NCBI RefSeq assembly: GCF_030440425.1
Contig: NZ_CP098023.1
Location: 4,361,001-4,425,000, forward strand
Source: Microbulbifer sp. MI-G
GTDB taxonomy: Bacteria > Pseudomonadota > Gammaproteobacteria > Pseudomonadales > Cellvibrionaceae
Reading direction: 5' to 3'
Length of the DNA stretch: 64,000 nucleotides
The notes beneath the pieces are model-generated. The model made no database searches. It worked only from the letters and a program-made list of their open reading frames with translations, and was not told the DNA's origin. Of this stretch, positions 10,984-21,109 are shown piece by piece. Made by a program: the position numbers and the translations under genes. Within the stretch, counting starts at the first letter, position 1, and each line of letters starts with the position of its first letter.

Positions 10984-11535
10984 ATGGCGTGTACAGTGCG
11001 AAGACTCGATACCCTGACCCTGCTGGCCGTCACCATCGCGTTGTGGTTTGCCATTGCCGTGGAGGTATTCCTGCACCAACTGCCCTGCCCCCTGTGCCTG
11101 CTGCAGCGTGTCGCATTTACTATGGTGGGTATCGGCCTGTTATTAAACTTGCGCTTCGGTGTGTGCCCCATGCACTACGGAGTGGTCATACTATCGAGCC
11201 TCGCCGGACTGGCTGTGGCTGCGCGTCAAGTACTGCTGCATATCCTGCCGGGTAATCCTGGCTTTGGCAGTCCTTTTCTCGGCCTGCACTTGTATACCTG
11301 GGCTGCTATTGCTTTCTTTGCCCTGTTGGCCTACAGCGGGACTGCTCTGATGCTGGCCTTTGCCCGGCAAAACGGTACCCCGCGCCGGTTCAGTTTCCCA
11401 GAGAAATGTGTCGCGACGGCGTTTTTCGCCATTGCTCTGATCAACCTGATCAGTACTGTTCTTGAGTGTGGCCCGGGCCCCTGCACCAGTCACTCCTTTG
11501 GTTATCACTGGTTCAGGCCCTGGCTCGGTGAATGA
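10984..11535 (+). CDS. dsbB: DsbB-like disulfide bond formation membrane protein
   Basis: A 183-residue inner-membrane protein with four predicted helices. The first periplasmic loop carries LPCPLCLLQR, the DsbB CXXC with its trailing arginine. A second cysteine pair (LECGPGPC) occurs in the last periplasmic loop. DsbB-type proteins reoxidise DsbA with quinone. The second pair is spaced more tightly than in classical DsbB, so it belongs to the divergent group often paired with DUF5993 proteins; symbol used in that broad sense. Confidence 0.8.
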   Translation: MACTVRRLDTLTLLAVTIALWFAIAVEVFLHQLPCPLCLLQRVAFTMVGIGLLLNLRFGVCPMHYGVVILSSLAGLAVAARQVLLHILPGNPGFGSPFLGLHLYTWAAIAFFALLAYSGTALMLAFARQNGTPRRFSFPEKCVATAFFAIALINLISTVLECGPGPCTSHSFGYHWFRPWLGE

Positions 11536-11765
11536 GCCCGGTAATCTAATCGGCTGTCGGGTTAACCGCCAGGTGCTTTCCCTTCCTATAATTTTTCTGT
11601 TGATGGTTGAAGTGTAAGTGGTGGGAAAATTGCTGTTTAACTATCAATGAGTGAGTTGATTTTTTATATCGAAAAAATCTGTACAGAATGTATTGCTGTG
11701 CTATCGATAGAAATCTCAAGTTCATACCGGTAAAGATTCTTCTCACCTGGGAAAGGGGAGATAAC

Positions 11766-13424
11766 ATGATACGTCTGGCCTGGGTTTTAGCGGGTTTTCT
11801 TTTGCTCTCCTGTGAGCGGGCAGACTCAGTGGGGGTATCAATATCTGCCCCAGCCGACCTGGTGATCAAAAATGCGCATATTTACACTGTGGACAGGGAG
11901 CGTTCCATCGCTTCGGCGATGGCTGTCCGGGGTGGACGCATTATCTACATTGGCAGTGGCCGGAAAGTAGAAAACCATATCGGACCACAAACGAAAATCG
12001 AAGACCTGCATGGAGGGTTTATTTTACCGGGATTCATACAGGGTATAACTATTCGGGGAGCAATCTCCGGTATCAATCTTTTCTCTGGAAACTCTATAGA
12101 GGATTATCGTCGTTCCGTGGAAAGATTCATCGCGGAAAATCCGAATCAACAGGTGATTGTTGGCATGGGTTGGCGTCCGCAGGTTTTTTCCTCACGCAGG
12201 CCCCATAAAGAGATGCTGGACCAGATCAACGACCTGATTCCGATCATCCTGTTTTCTGCCGATAGTGCCAGCATTTGGACAAATTCTGAGGGGCTGGCGG
12301 CTGCAGGTATCGATAACGATACAGAGAATCCCGAAGGTGGTTTGATTGTGAAGGATGAAGATGGCATGGCTGTCGGCTTACTGCAAGGGCGTGGTGCAAC
12401 TGCACTTTTGCAGAAGTTGATACCGGAAGGCCACACCACAGACTATCGAGAAGCTATTTTGCGGGTCCAGAAACTGGTGCCAAGTCAGGGAGTGACAACG
12501 GTTTATGAAGTCGGGATACCCCCAAGGAGCGATAGGGAACAATTAGCGGATATGGACACCTTATCCGGGCTCAGTCCTTTGGATCTGCGACTAAGGACCG
12601 CATTTACCGTTTCTTCGGAAATTACCGAGGCACAGCTAAAGGAGTTGCAAGGGCTTGCAAAACACTATGCCAGTGAAGATTTCCAGATAGGCTCGGTGCG
12701 TGTTTCTGCACTGGAGCATCAGACAACTTCCACCGGCATGCACGCGGCTGTAAAGCCGGTAGAGATTGATAACATGACCCGATTGCTTCAGCGGGCAAAC
12801 AGGCAAAGTTTCCCGGTACAACTGTATGCGGGAGATCGGGCCAGCACCGAGCGGGCCCTGTCGGTCCTGCTGCAGTTAGGGGCGATCGCGGAGTACCGAA
12901 ATCAGCGCAACAGCATTCTGGGTGCCTCAATCACCAGTGTCGGGGAATTACAGCGGTTTGCACAGGACAACATTGTGGCGGTATTGCACCCTGGGCAGAT
13001 TCCGTCAAAGCCTGTTCGCCCCGACAGGTCCGGGGCCGGGCGTTTTTTCCCCGAGGGGGTGACCCTGGTATCCGGCTATGCCTGGTTACCGGGCGGGCCG
13101 GACACGCCACTGGCCGGTATACAATCCGGCGTTCGGCGCAGAATTCCACTAGCAGCGATGATAGAAACCTTTACCATTAACGGCGCCTTTGCCAACGGCT
13201 TAGAAGCAGAAACCGGCAGCCTGGAGAAGGGCAAATGGGCGGACTTTATTGTGTTGGACCGCAATCTCTTCCGTATTCCTGTGCAGGAAATCCACAGGGC
13301 CCGTGTCCTGCGCACCTATTACAAGGGAAAGCTGGTCCACGACAGTGGCAGCGCCCACCACCCGCTTTTCCCGGCAGATAAAAATTGCCAGGAGGGCTCT
13401 CAAAGGACAACCAGAGGGTGTTAG
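11766..13424 (+). CDS. YtcJ-like amidohydrolase lipoprotein, apparently lacking the HxH metal site
   Basis: About 552 residues. The N-terminus MIRLAWVLAGFLLLSC is a lipobox-type signal, so this is probably an envelope lipoprotein. The composite-domain start (LVIKNAHIYTVDRERSIASA) and the C-terminal LEKGKWADFIVLDRNLF identify an amidohydrolase_3/YtcJ-like protein. The usual PGFIDxHxH strand reads LPGFIQGITIRG, so the first two metal ligands are missing. Catalytic activity is doubtful. ATG 11766 has a GGGGAG ribosome binding site. Its 3' end overlaps the convergent ggt by 4 bp. Confidence 0.82.
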   Translation: MIRLAWVLAGFLLLSCERADSVGVSISAPADLVIKNAHIYTVDRERSIASAMAVRGGRIIYIGSGRKVENHIGPQTKIEDLHGGFILPGFIQGITIRGAISGINLFSGNSIEDYRRSVERFIAENPNQQVIVGMGWRPQVFSSRRPHKEMLDQINDLIPIILFSADSASIWTNSEGLAAAGIDNDTENPEGGLIVKDEDGMAVGLLQGRGATALLQKLIPEGHTTDYREAILRVQKLVPSQGVTTVYEVGIPPRSDREQLADMDTLSGLSPLDLRLRTAFTVSSEITEAQLKELQGLAKHYASEDFQIGSVRVSALEHQTTSTGMHAAVKPVEIDNMTRLLQRANRQSFPVQLYAGDRASTERALSVLLQLGAIAEYRNQRNSILGASITSVGELQRFAQDNIVAVLHPGQIPSKPVRPDRSGAGRFFPEGVTLVSGYAWLPGGPDTPLAGIQSGVRRRIPLAAMIETFTINGAFANGLEAETGSLEKGKWADFIVLDRNLFRIPVQEIHRARVLRTYYKGKLVHDSGSAHHPLFPADKNCQEGSQRTTRGC

Positions 13425-15172
13425 TGCCCTTGGGCGCTGCCCTCCCGGCGGGGGTCAGCACCGCCATAGAGCTTGTTGTCTTTTAGCGCGATCGCGTGAA
13501 GGCCGCTGTTGAGGTTGCGCTCCACAACCCGGTGTCCACGCGCCTGCAGTTTCTCGACGGTATCCTCGCTGAAGAACCCCGGCTCCAGTTCCACACGCCG
13601 GCCGATAGCCGCGATGTTACCGGCGGCAATAGCGTCAGCGATGGGCATGTTCAGTCCCAGGTGATAGAGAATAGTGCGCGCAGTGTAGTCGATAATGCGG
13701 GAACCACCGGGCGAACCCACTAACAGGCGCATGCTGCCATCGGGGTTGAATACGATCGTAGGGGACATGGAAGAACGCGGCCGCTTGCGCGCCTGGATGC
13801 GGTTGGCCACCGACAGCCCGTCTGTATTTTTTGGGGTGAAGGAGAAGTCGGTCAACTGGTTATTCAGCAGGAACCCCTTCACAAACAGACGCGATCCAAA
13901 CCCGGTTTCGATACTGGTGGTCATACTGACCCCGTCGCCGTAACGGTCGACAATAACCAGATGGCTGGTATTGGGCAGTTCCGGCGATTGCGACCTACCG
14001 CGCTTTGAGGGTTGGCCGGTGGGATTGCCGGGCTTGGCCACGGTGGCACTGTCCGGATCGATCAGCGCTGCGCGCCTTTTCAGGTAGTGGGTGGAGACCA
14101 ACAGTGTACTGGGTACACTGACAAAATCGGGATCGGCGGCATAGGTGTTGCGGTCGGCAAATGCCAGCTCCGATGCCTCGACAAACAGGTGGGTAAGCTG
14201 ATCGCCGCCGGCTTCCAGGTCTTGCAGTGGAAACGCCTGCAATACACCCAGGATACCGCCCATGGTGGCGCCGCCCGAGGAGGGTGCATCGGCACTGCAG
14301 ACGCGGTACTGGAGAAATGGGAAGCACAGTGGCTGTCGTTCTTTTGCATGATATTTTGCCATATCCTCCAGGCTGAGCAGGCCCGGATTGATGGGGTCGT
14401 CCTGTACCGCCTGTACAATTGCCTCGGCGATCTCGCCCCGGTAAAAGGCATCGGCACCGCCCTTGGCGATGGTCCGCAGTGTTTGCGCGTACTCCGGATT
14501 TTTCAGCCGGTACCCTACCGGCAGTGGCTCGCCGTCACTATTGAAGAAGTAGTGGGTGATGGCGGGCCTGGCGGCCACCCTGGGTAATTTCAATAATAAT
14601 TGGTGCAATCGCGGGGAAACCTCAAATCCGGATTCGGCCAACTGGATCGCCGGCTGGAACAGGGACGCCCAGGGCAATTTGCCGTCGTGCCGATGTGCCA
14701 GAGCCAGCATGCTGATCACGCCGGGCACACCCACGGAATAACCGCCGATCACTGCCTGCATAAAAGAGCGCGGTTTGCCATCGTGCATGAAATAGTGTTC
14801 GTTGACTGCTGCCGGTGCTGTCTCCCGCCCGTCGTAGTAGCGGAGTTTTTTCTGTTCGGCGTTGTAGCTGAGCATAAAGGCGCCGCCGCCGATGCCCGAT
14901 GACTGCGGTTCCACCAGTCCCAATACCATCTGTGCGGCGATGGCTGCATCTACGGCGGTACCACCGCGCGCAAGGATCTGTTCAGCGGCGCGACTGGCGT
15001 AGGGGTTGGCGGTAACGGCCATATAGGTTCCGGCAGTAGCGGATTTGATGGCGCTGCGACCGGTATCAATTTCCGGTTGCGGCTCGTCGGCAATGGCCGA
15101 ATTCAGAACAACGGCGAAGGCGAAGAGAAGGTGGCGCACGAGACACTCCGCGGACTGTGGAAAAACCCGCAT
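13421..15172 (-). CDS. ggt: Gamma-glutamyltransferase precursor
   Basis: A 583-residue Ntn-hydrolase that breaks down glutathione in the periplasm. It has a signal peptide (LLFAFAVVLNSAIA), the large-subunit glycine-rich SSGIGGGAFMLSYN, and the autoprocessing site NTSHLVIVDRYGDGVS with the catalytic Thr. The later PRSSMSPTIVF and GSPGGSRI oxyanion and binding motifs are present. The length matches the family. It converges with the amidohydrolase gene and lies just upstream of coaD on the same strand only in position; no operon is implied. Confidence 0.96.
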   Translation of the reverse strand: MRVFPQSAECLVRHLLFAFAVVLNSAIADEPQPEIDTGRSAIKSATAGTYMAVTANPYASRAAEQILARGGTAVDAAIAAQMVLGLVEPQSSGIGGGAFMLSYNAEQKKLRYYDGRETAPAAVNEHYFMHDGKPRSFMQAVIGGYSVGVPGVISMLALAHRHDGKLPWASLFQPAIQLAESGFEVSPRLHQLLLKLPRVAARPAITHYFFNSDGEPLPVGYRLKNPEYAQTLRTIAKGGADAFYRGEIAEAIVQAVQDDPINPGLLSLEDMAKYHAKERQPLCFPFLQYRVCSADAPSSGGATMGGILGVLQAFPLQDLEAGGDQLTHLFVEASELAFADRNTYAADPDFVSVPSTLLVSTHYLKRRAALIDPDSATVAKPGNPTGQPSKRGRSQSPELPNTSHLVIVDRYGDGVSMTTSIETGFGSRLFVKGFLLNNQLTDFSFTPKNTDGLSVANRIQARKRPRSSMSPTIVFNPDGSMRLLVGSPGGSRIIDYTARTILYHLGLNMPIADAIAAGNIAAIGRRVELEPGFFSEDTVEKLQARGHRVVERNLNSGLHAIALKDNKLYGGADPRREGSAQGH

Positions 15173-15202
15173 GAGTGTATCAGAAATTCCCCTGAGTCCG
15201 GG

Positions 15203-15739
<537 letters not shown>

Positions 15740-15777
15740 TCAAAAAGGAATACGCCTGGCGGGTGCGCCCCGCCCCT

Positions 15778-16383
15778 CTAGGGACCGGCAGAACAGGATG
15801 GCGCGCAGTGATATAGGCGCATACACACTTGCCCGGTGGCTTTCTCCCTGCCCAGTTGCCAGTGTGGTGGAATCGGGAGCGCGGTATTGCGTGGTGTCTC
15901 CACATAGACCAGCGCTTCTTGCGCGAGGTGGTTTTCCAGCGCATTGAAACTCTCCTGCCAGAGATTCCCGGCAAATGGTGGGTCGACAAAGACGATATCG
16001 TACTTTTTACTGGTGCCTGCCAGGAAATCGTGCGCACTGCAGTTATACACCTGGGCACCGAAAGCCCCTACTAATTGCAGTTGTTCTTTCAGGGTGCGCA
16101 CTGCTTGTGTGTTCAACTCGACAAAGTCCACCGAGGTGGCGCCGCGGGACAGTGCCTCCAGCCCCAGGGCACCCGAGCCCGCGAACAGGTCCAGGCAGTG
16201 CGTGCCGGGCAGGTAACATTGCAACCAATTAAACAGGGTTTCGCGCAGCCGGTCGCCGGTGGGCCTCAGCCCCGCCACCGCAGCGAACTGCAACTTGCGC
16301 CCGCGCCACCGTCCACCGATGATGCGCAGCTGCGAGCGGGGTGGCGGGGCTGAACGGTGCGATGAATTTCTGGCCAAGGTCAC
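15778..16383 (-). CDS. rsmD: 16S rRNA m2G966 methyltransferase
   Basis: SAM-dependent methyltransferase. It contains LRIIGGRWRGRKLQF near the start, the SAM loop CLDLFAGSGALGLEALSRGA, and the catalytic FVDPPFAG in place of NPPY. The open frame extends much further upstream, antisense to ftsY. The family length supports GTG 16383 (about 201 residues), leaving 67 bp to the divergent ftsY. The exact start is uncertain. Confidence 0.92.
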   Translation of the reverse strand: MTLARNSSHRSAPPPRSQLRIIGGRWRGRKLQFAAVAGLRPTGDRLRETLFNWLQCYLPGTHCLDLFAGSGALGLEALSRGATSVDFVELNTQAVRTLKEQLQLVGAFGAQVYNCSAHDFLAGTSKKYDIVFVDPPFAGNLWQESFNALENHLAQEALVYVETPRNTALPIPPHWQLGREKATGQVCMRLYHCAPSCSAGP

Positions 16384-16450
16384 TCTCTGCTGGGGGCTTA
16401 GCGATGCTAAGATTAGCGTCTTTCTGCAAGCGGTACATCCGGGTATAAGA

Positions 16451-17737
16451 ATGATCTTTGATTTCCTGCGCAAAAAGAAAAAGGGCACACCCGAACAAGG
16501 CGAGCCCCGGGAGGGACATGCAGAGGCCATCGCTGTGCCCGAAGAGACATTGCCCGAGAAGCAACCGTCGGCAATAAAAGCCTCCCCTGCGTCCGGGAAA
16601 GCGCGCACCACAACCGGGCAGGAGGCCTGCGAGGAGGAGCGGAACAGGGCAACGGAGGAACCGGTTCCGGCGGAACCCCCGCCGTCTGTTGCCGTGGAGC
16701 CGGAAAGCGCCGCTTCCGCAGCCGCCACAGATACCTGCCCGTCTCCCGCACCGGAGCCCCGATCCAGTCCCACAGCCTCCCTGCAGGAAAAACCGGCTCC
16801 AATAGAAAAAGAGGGATTTTTTGCGCGTATTCGCCGGGGCCTCAGCCGCACCAGCAGCCAGTTTGCCGAAGGTATGGGCAACCTGTTTCTCGGCGCCAAG
16901 GAAATCGATGAAGATCTGCTGGAGGAGCTGGAAACCCAATTGCTGATGGCAGATGTGGGCGTCGAGGCCACCAGTGAGATTGTCGCGCGTCTTACCGAGC
17001 GGGTCTCCCGCCGCGAACTGGCCAATGGCGATGCACTCTACAAAGCACTGCAGCAGGAACTGTCCGAATTACTCGACAGCGTTGAAGCCCCCCTTGTGAT
17101 AGATACCGGCAAAAAGCCCTATGTGATTCTGGTGGTCGGCGTCAACGGTGTTGGCAAAACCACCACGATAGGCAAGCTGGCACATCGCTTTCTCAACGAG
17201 GGCAGATCCGTCATGCTCGCCGCCGGCGACACCTTTCGCGCCGCTGCGGTGGAGCAGCTGCAAGCCTGGGGGCAGCGCCACCATGTGCCAGTGATTGCCC
17301 AGCACACCGGTGCAGACAGCGCCTCTGTTATATTCGATGCTGTGCAATCGGCTCAGGCCCGCGGTGTCGATGTGGTGATTGCAGATACCGCGGGGCGTCT
17401 GCACACTAAATCCAATCTTATGGAGGAACTGGCCAAGGTGCGTCGGGTGATGGGCAAGCTGGACCCCAGTGCTCCCCACGAGGTCCTGCTGGTGCTGGAT
17501 GCCGGCACCGGCCAGAACGCCATCAACCAGGCCACCCAGTTCCGCCAGGCAGCGGGCGTTACCGGCCTGGTACTGACAAAACTGGACGGCACCGCCAAGG
17601 GCGGGGTGATCTTTGCCCTGGCGCGGCACTTCGGCATTCCCGTGCGCTTTATTGGGGTGGGCGAGCAGGCGGAAGACCTGCAGCCCTTCCGTGCCCGTGA
17701 ATTTGTCTCGGCACTTTTTAGTGGCGATGCGGCTTGA
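16451..17737 (+). CDS. ftsY: Signal recognition particle receptor FtsY
   Basis: SRP receptor GTPase that docks ribosome-nascent chain complexes at the membrane. The acidic, low-complexity A domain (to about residue 120) is rich in P, E and A. The NG domain follows, with GVNGVGKTTTIGKLA, AGDTFRAAAVEQLQ, the DTAGR motif and TKLDGTAKGG. The start at ATG 16451 (MIFDFLRKKKKG) matches the family; an upstream in-frame extension would run into the rsmD start region. 428 residues. ftsE and ftsX follow, forming the common ftsYEX operon. Confidence 0.97.
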   Translation: MIFDFLRKKKKGTPEQGEPREGHAEAIAVPEETLPEKQPSAIKASPASGKARTTTGQEACEEERNRATEEPVPAEPPPSVAVEPESAASAAATDTCPSPAPEPRSSPTASLQEKPAPIEKEGFFARIRRGLSRTSSQFAEGMGNLFLGAKEIDEDLLEELETQLLMADVGVEATSEIVARLTERVSRRELANGDALYKALQQELSELLDSVEAPLVIDTGKKPYVILVVGVNGVGKTTTIGKLAHRFLNEGRSVMLAAGDTFRAAAVEQLQAWGQRHHVPVIAQHTGADSASVIFDAVQSAQARGVDVVIADTAGRLHTKSNLMEELAKVRRVMGKLDPSAPHEVLLVLDAGTGQNAINQATQFRQAAGVTGLVLTKLDGTAKGGVIFALARHFGIPVRFIGVGEQAEDLQPFRAREFVSALFSGDAA

Positions 17738-17767
17738 TTACCCGCCCCTGCAGGGAGTAGCAAAACC

Positions 17768-18454
17768 GTGATCACCTTTGACCATGTGAACAAGCGCTAT
17801 GCATCGGGGCAGGATGCCCTGGCGCGGGTGAGCCTGGAAATCCCCCGCGGCGATATGGTATTTCTCACCGGGCATTCCGGTGCCGGTAAAAGTACCCTGC
17901 TCAGACTGCTCACCGCCATTGAGCGCCCCACCAAGGGTACAATTCTGGTGGCCGGGCAAAACCTCAACCGCCTGCGCAATCACCAAATCCCCTATTATCG
18001 ACGAAATCTGGGGATTGTGTTCCAGAACCACCAATTGCTGTCCGATCGCAGCGTCTTCGACAATATCGCCCTGCCCCTGGCCGTCACCGGTTGTAACAGG
18101 CGCGAGGTGGGCCGCCGGGTGCGCGCCGCACTGGATAAAGTGGGGCTGCTGCACAAGGAAAAGCAGAACCCCATGGTACTCTCCGGGGGAGAGCAGCAGC
18201 GCGTGGGTATTGCCCGTGCTGTGGTAAATAAGCCGGCAATCCTGGTGGCGGACGAGCCCACCGGTAATCTGGACTCACAGCTCTCGCGGGAAATCATGCA
18301 GTTGTTTGCTGATTTCAATGCTGTGGGCGTCACTGTGCTGGTGGCCAGCCATGATCTGGAACTGGTCGCACAGATGTGCCAGCGGGTGCTGACTCTGCAG
18401 GAGGGCCAGTTGATTTACGACGGGGTTCCAAACCGTGAAGTACTCCCAACCTAG
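17768..18454 (+). CDS. ftsE: Cell division ATP-binding protein FtsE
   Basis: ABC ATPase that with FtsX activates septal peptidoglycan hydrolases. 228 residues from a GTG start: Walker A GHSGAGKSTLL, signature LSGGEQQRVGIARA, Walker B ILVADEPTGNLD and the H-loop SHDLELV. It starts 30 bp after ftsY and overlaps ftsX by 20 bp, implying translational coupling. Confidence 0.98.
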   Translation: MITFDHVNKRYASGQDALARVSLEIPRGDMVFLTGHSGAGKSTLLRLLTAIERPTKGTILVAGQNLNRLRNHQIPYYRRNLGIVFQNHQLLSDRSVFDNIALPLAVTGCNRREVGRRVRAALDKVGLLHKEKQNPMVLSGGEQQRVGIARAVVNKPAILVADEPTGNLDSQLSREIMQLFADFNAVGVTVLVASHDLELVAQMCQRVLTLQEGQLIYDGVPNREVLPT

Positions 18455-19460
18455 GGCGGCGCAGATACAGCGCCGCAACAAAGCCGCCACTGAAAAGCGC
18501 ACACGCGGCTCTGGAGCCGTGGTTGCGCGCACCGGATTTGGCGACCTGTGGCGCAGCTGGCTCTGCCACCACCGCGAGATGGCGGTGGAATCCCTGCGCC
18601 GCTTCTTTGCCACACCCATGGCCAGCACTTTGACAGCTCTGGTGATTGCTATCGCCCTGGCACTGCCCGCTGCCTTGCAGCTGGGCTTGCTGAACTTTCA
18701 GCGTGCAGTGGCCGGCTGGGATGGACAGCCGCAAATCTCGGTGTTTCTGCACAAAGGGGCAAAAGAGGAGGCAGTGCGGTCTTATGCCGAAAAACTGCGC
18801 GAAAGCCCGGCCGTTGCCGAGGTAACTTATATCTCCCCGGAGGCGGCTTTAGCCGAGTTCGAGCGGGGCTCGGGGTTTGGTGAGGTGCTGGCAGGTCTCG
18901 ACGCCAACCCGCTGCCGGCGGTGCTGCTGCTGCGTCCGCGAGATATACAGAATAGCGATAAGCTGCGGGCGCTGGTGGAAACCCTGAGCGCGCAGGCACT
19001 GACCGATTCCGTGGTGCTGGACCTGGCCTGGGTGCAACGCCTCACCCAACTGACCCAACTGGGGCAGCGTCTCTCTGCGGGGCTCGCAGTACTGTTGTCA
19101 CTGGGGGTGATGCTGATCGTGATCAATACCATTCGCCTGCATATCGAGAACCGCCGCGAGGAGATACGGGTGGTGAAGCTGGTGGGCGGTACCAACGCCT
19201 TCGTGCGTCGCCCTTTCCTTTACAGCGGTCTCTGCTATGGTCTGGCCGGTGGCCTGCTGGCCTGGCTGTTGCTCCTCACCGGCGTGCTGCTGCTGTCGGG
19301 GCCGGTTGCCGGGCTGGCCTCCAGTTACGACAGCATCTACACCCTGGCCGGCCCCGGTCTCAGTTACCTCCTGGGGCTGACTGCCGGTGCCGCCCTGTTG
19401 GGATTGCTGGGTGCCTGGCTGGCAGCCAGCCGGCATATCCGAGCGATAGAACCGTGCTGA
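18435..19460 (+). CDS. ftsX: Cell division protein FtsX
   Basis: Membrane partner of FtsE. 341 residues with GTG start. It has a basic cytoplasmic N-terminus, a first membrane helix (ALVIAIALALPAALQLGLL), a periplasmic domain (about residues 90-200), then three C-terminal helices ending in ASRHIRAIEPC. This is the standard FtsX topology. Confidence 0.96.
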   Translation: MKYSQPRAAQIQRRNKAATEKRTRGSGAVVARTGFGDLWRSWLCHHREMAVESLRRFFATPMASTLTALVIAIALALPAALQLGLLNFQRAVAGWDGQPQISVFLHKGAKEEAVRSYAEKLRESPAVAEVTYISPEAALAEFERGSGFGEVLAGLDANPLPAVLLLRPRDIQNSDKLRALVETLSAQALTDSVVLDLAWVQRLTQLTQLGQRLSAGLAVLLSLGVMLIVINTIRLHIENRREEIRVVKLVGGTNAFVRRPFLYSGLCYGLAGGLLAWLLLLTGVLLLSGPVAGLASSYDSIYTLAGPGLSYLLGLTAGAALLGLLGAWLAASRHIRAIEPC

Positions 19461-19683
19461 CTTTTTGGTCAGATCAAGAAGCGTAAAGCCGCTCCGGCGC
19501 AGGGAACCTGTGGCGCCAGCCGCTTCTCTAATGATCCACAATACATCCGCATACGACGTGTGGCGGCGGGCTTTCTCATCCACCGGTGCAAATGCTACAC
19601 TGGGCCCTGCTTGCCAGCGGATACCGTATCCGGCGGCAGCGGCCGGTAGGACCGGCCGACGAATAATGAGAGGAGAAATCTGA

Positions 19684-20538
19684 ATGGCAACCAGCCTACA
19701 GCCAGTGCATACGCTGTCTCCGGGCGCCAACCTGGGGGCTTATATCCAGACGGTCAGTGGCTTTGACGTCCTGTCCGCAGAAGAGGAAAAGCGCCTGGCA
19801 GAAGACCTTTACTATCGGGAAAATCTCGATGCAGCGCGCCAGCTGGTGATGTCACACCTGCGTTTTGTCGTGCATATCGCCAAATCCTATTCCGGCTATG
19901 GCCTCAACCAGGCCGACCTGGTGCAGGAGGGCAATGTCGGACTGATGAAGGCCGTGAAGCGCTTTAACCCGGAAAAAGGGGTGCGCCTGGTGTCCTTTGC
20001 AGTCCACTGGATCAAGGCCGAAATCCATGAATTTATCCTGCGCAACTGGCGCATCGTAAAGATCGCTACCACCAAAGCGCAGCGCAAATTATTCTTCAAC
20101 CTGCGCGGTCAGAAGAAGCGACTGGCCTGGCTCAGCAATGACGAAGCCAAAGCCGTGGCCAAGGACTTGAATGTGGACGTTGCCCAGGTGCATGAAATGG
20201 AAGGGCGCCTGGCCGCACACGATGCCGCCTTTGACGCCGGTGTCGATGACGACGATGACACTGCCTGGCAGGCGCCGGCGCACTATCTGGAGGACCGCAG
20301 TTTCGATCCGGCGGCCCAACTGGAGCGCGACAACTGGCAGGCCACCAACCTCACCAGCCTGAACAGTGCCATGGCGCGGCTGGATGAGCGCAGCCGCGAT
20401 ATTCTCCAGGCGCGCTGGCTGAGCGAGGAAAAGTCCACTCTGCACGATTTGGCAGAGAAGTACGGTGTTTCCGCCGAGCGTATCCGCCAACTGGAAAAGA
20501 ACGCTATGAAAAAAGTGCGCACAGCAATGGAGGCCTGA
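19684..20538 (+). CDS. rpoH: RNA polymerase sigma-32 factor (heat shock)
   Basis: 284 residues. Region 2 shows [37 protein letters not shown] and [20 protein letters not shown]. The RpoH-box-like stretch [17 protein letters not shown] follows. Region 4 ends with [20 protein letters not shown]. The order ftsYEX-rpoH is conserved in gammaproteobacteria. A possible -10 TACACT lies near 19596. Ribosome binding site GAGGAG before ATG 19684. Confidence 0.98.
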   Translation: MATSLQPVHTLSPGANLGAYIQTVSGFDVLSAEEEKRLAEDLYYRENLDAARQLVMSHLRFVVHIAKSYSGYGLNQADLVQEGNVGLMKAVKRFNPEKGVRLVSFAVHWIKAEIHEFILRNWRIVKIATTKAQRKLFFNLRGQKKRLAWLSNDEAKAVAKDLNVDVAQVHEMEGRLAAHDAAFDAGVDDDDDTAWQAPAHYLEDRSFDPAAQLERDNWQATNLTSLNSAMARLDERSRDILQARWLSEEKSTLHDLAEKYGVSAERIRQLEKNAMKKVRTAMEA

Positions 20539-20562
20539 CCCCACGCATTGACTGTTGGATGG

Positions 20563-20589
20563 AAAACCGCGCTGTAGCGCGGTTTTTTT
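20563..20589 (+). terminator. Rho-independent terminator after rpoH
   Basis: A perfect CCGCGC/GCGCGG hairpin, preceded by AAAA and followed by seven T residues, 24 bp after the rpoH stop. Confidence 0.92.
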
Positions 20590-20649
20590 GTTCGCGCAAT
20601 TATCCCTCTCCCCAGCCTTTGGGGGAGGGCAATCGTGAGGAGACAGGTG

Positions 20650-21027
20650 ATGGCCAAACTGTACCTTTTGCTCGCTGCCCTGTTTGGTGCCAGTGGCGTT
20701 GCACTTGGCGCATTTGCGGCGCACGGGCTGCGCGACAAGGTAGCGGAAAGCCTACTGGAGGCCTTTAAGACCGGGGTGCAGTACCAGATGGTCCACACCC
20801 TGGCCCTGTTCGGCGTTGCACTGCTGATACAGAGCCGGGGCGAGCGCTTGTCGCTGTCACTGAGTGGCGCGCTTTTTGTCGCTGGCATGGTGTTTTTTTC
20901 CGGCAGTCTGTATGCGCTCACCCTTGGCGGACCGCGCTGGCTGGGGCCGGTAACCCCGCTTGGGGGCGTGCTGATGATTGCCGGCTGGATAGCACTTTTT
21001 GTCGCTGCCGTTAACTTTTCCAGATAG
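20650..21027 (+). CDS. DUF423 family membrane protein
   Basis: A 125-residue protein with four hydrophobic helices and the DUF423 start (MAKLYLLLAALFGASGVALG, then AFAAHGLRDKV), including YQMVHTLALFG. AGGAGA precedes ATG 20650 at good spacing; a GTG at 20635 is in frame but less likely. Family function is unknown. Confidence 0.88.
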   Translation: MAKLYLLLAALFGASGVALGAFAAHGLRDKVAESLLEAFKTGVQYQMVHTLALFGVALLIQSRGERLSLSLSGALFVAGMVFFSGSLYALTLGGPRWLGPVTPLGGVLMIAGWIALFVAAVNFSR

Positions 21028-21109
21028 TTCCCGGCGGCTGCCCGCACTGTAAGCTGCCGATGGCCCGCCCCGGTCAGTGAATATCGTTTTGCATCAGAGG
21101 TTGTGAATC

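Noticed and set aside
15778..17025. 415-codon open frame containing rsmD
   Set aside because: Everything before about 16383 is antisense to ftsY and unlike any methyltransferase; only the RsmD-length part is kept.
20605..20629. GC-rich hairpin CCCTCTCCCC/GGGGGAGGG before the DUF423 gene
   Set aside because: No T-run and close to a good ribosome binding site; the rpoH terminator just upstream explains termination, so no separate function is claimed.
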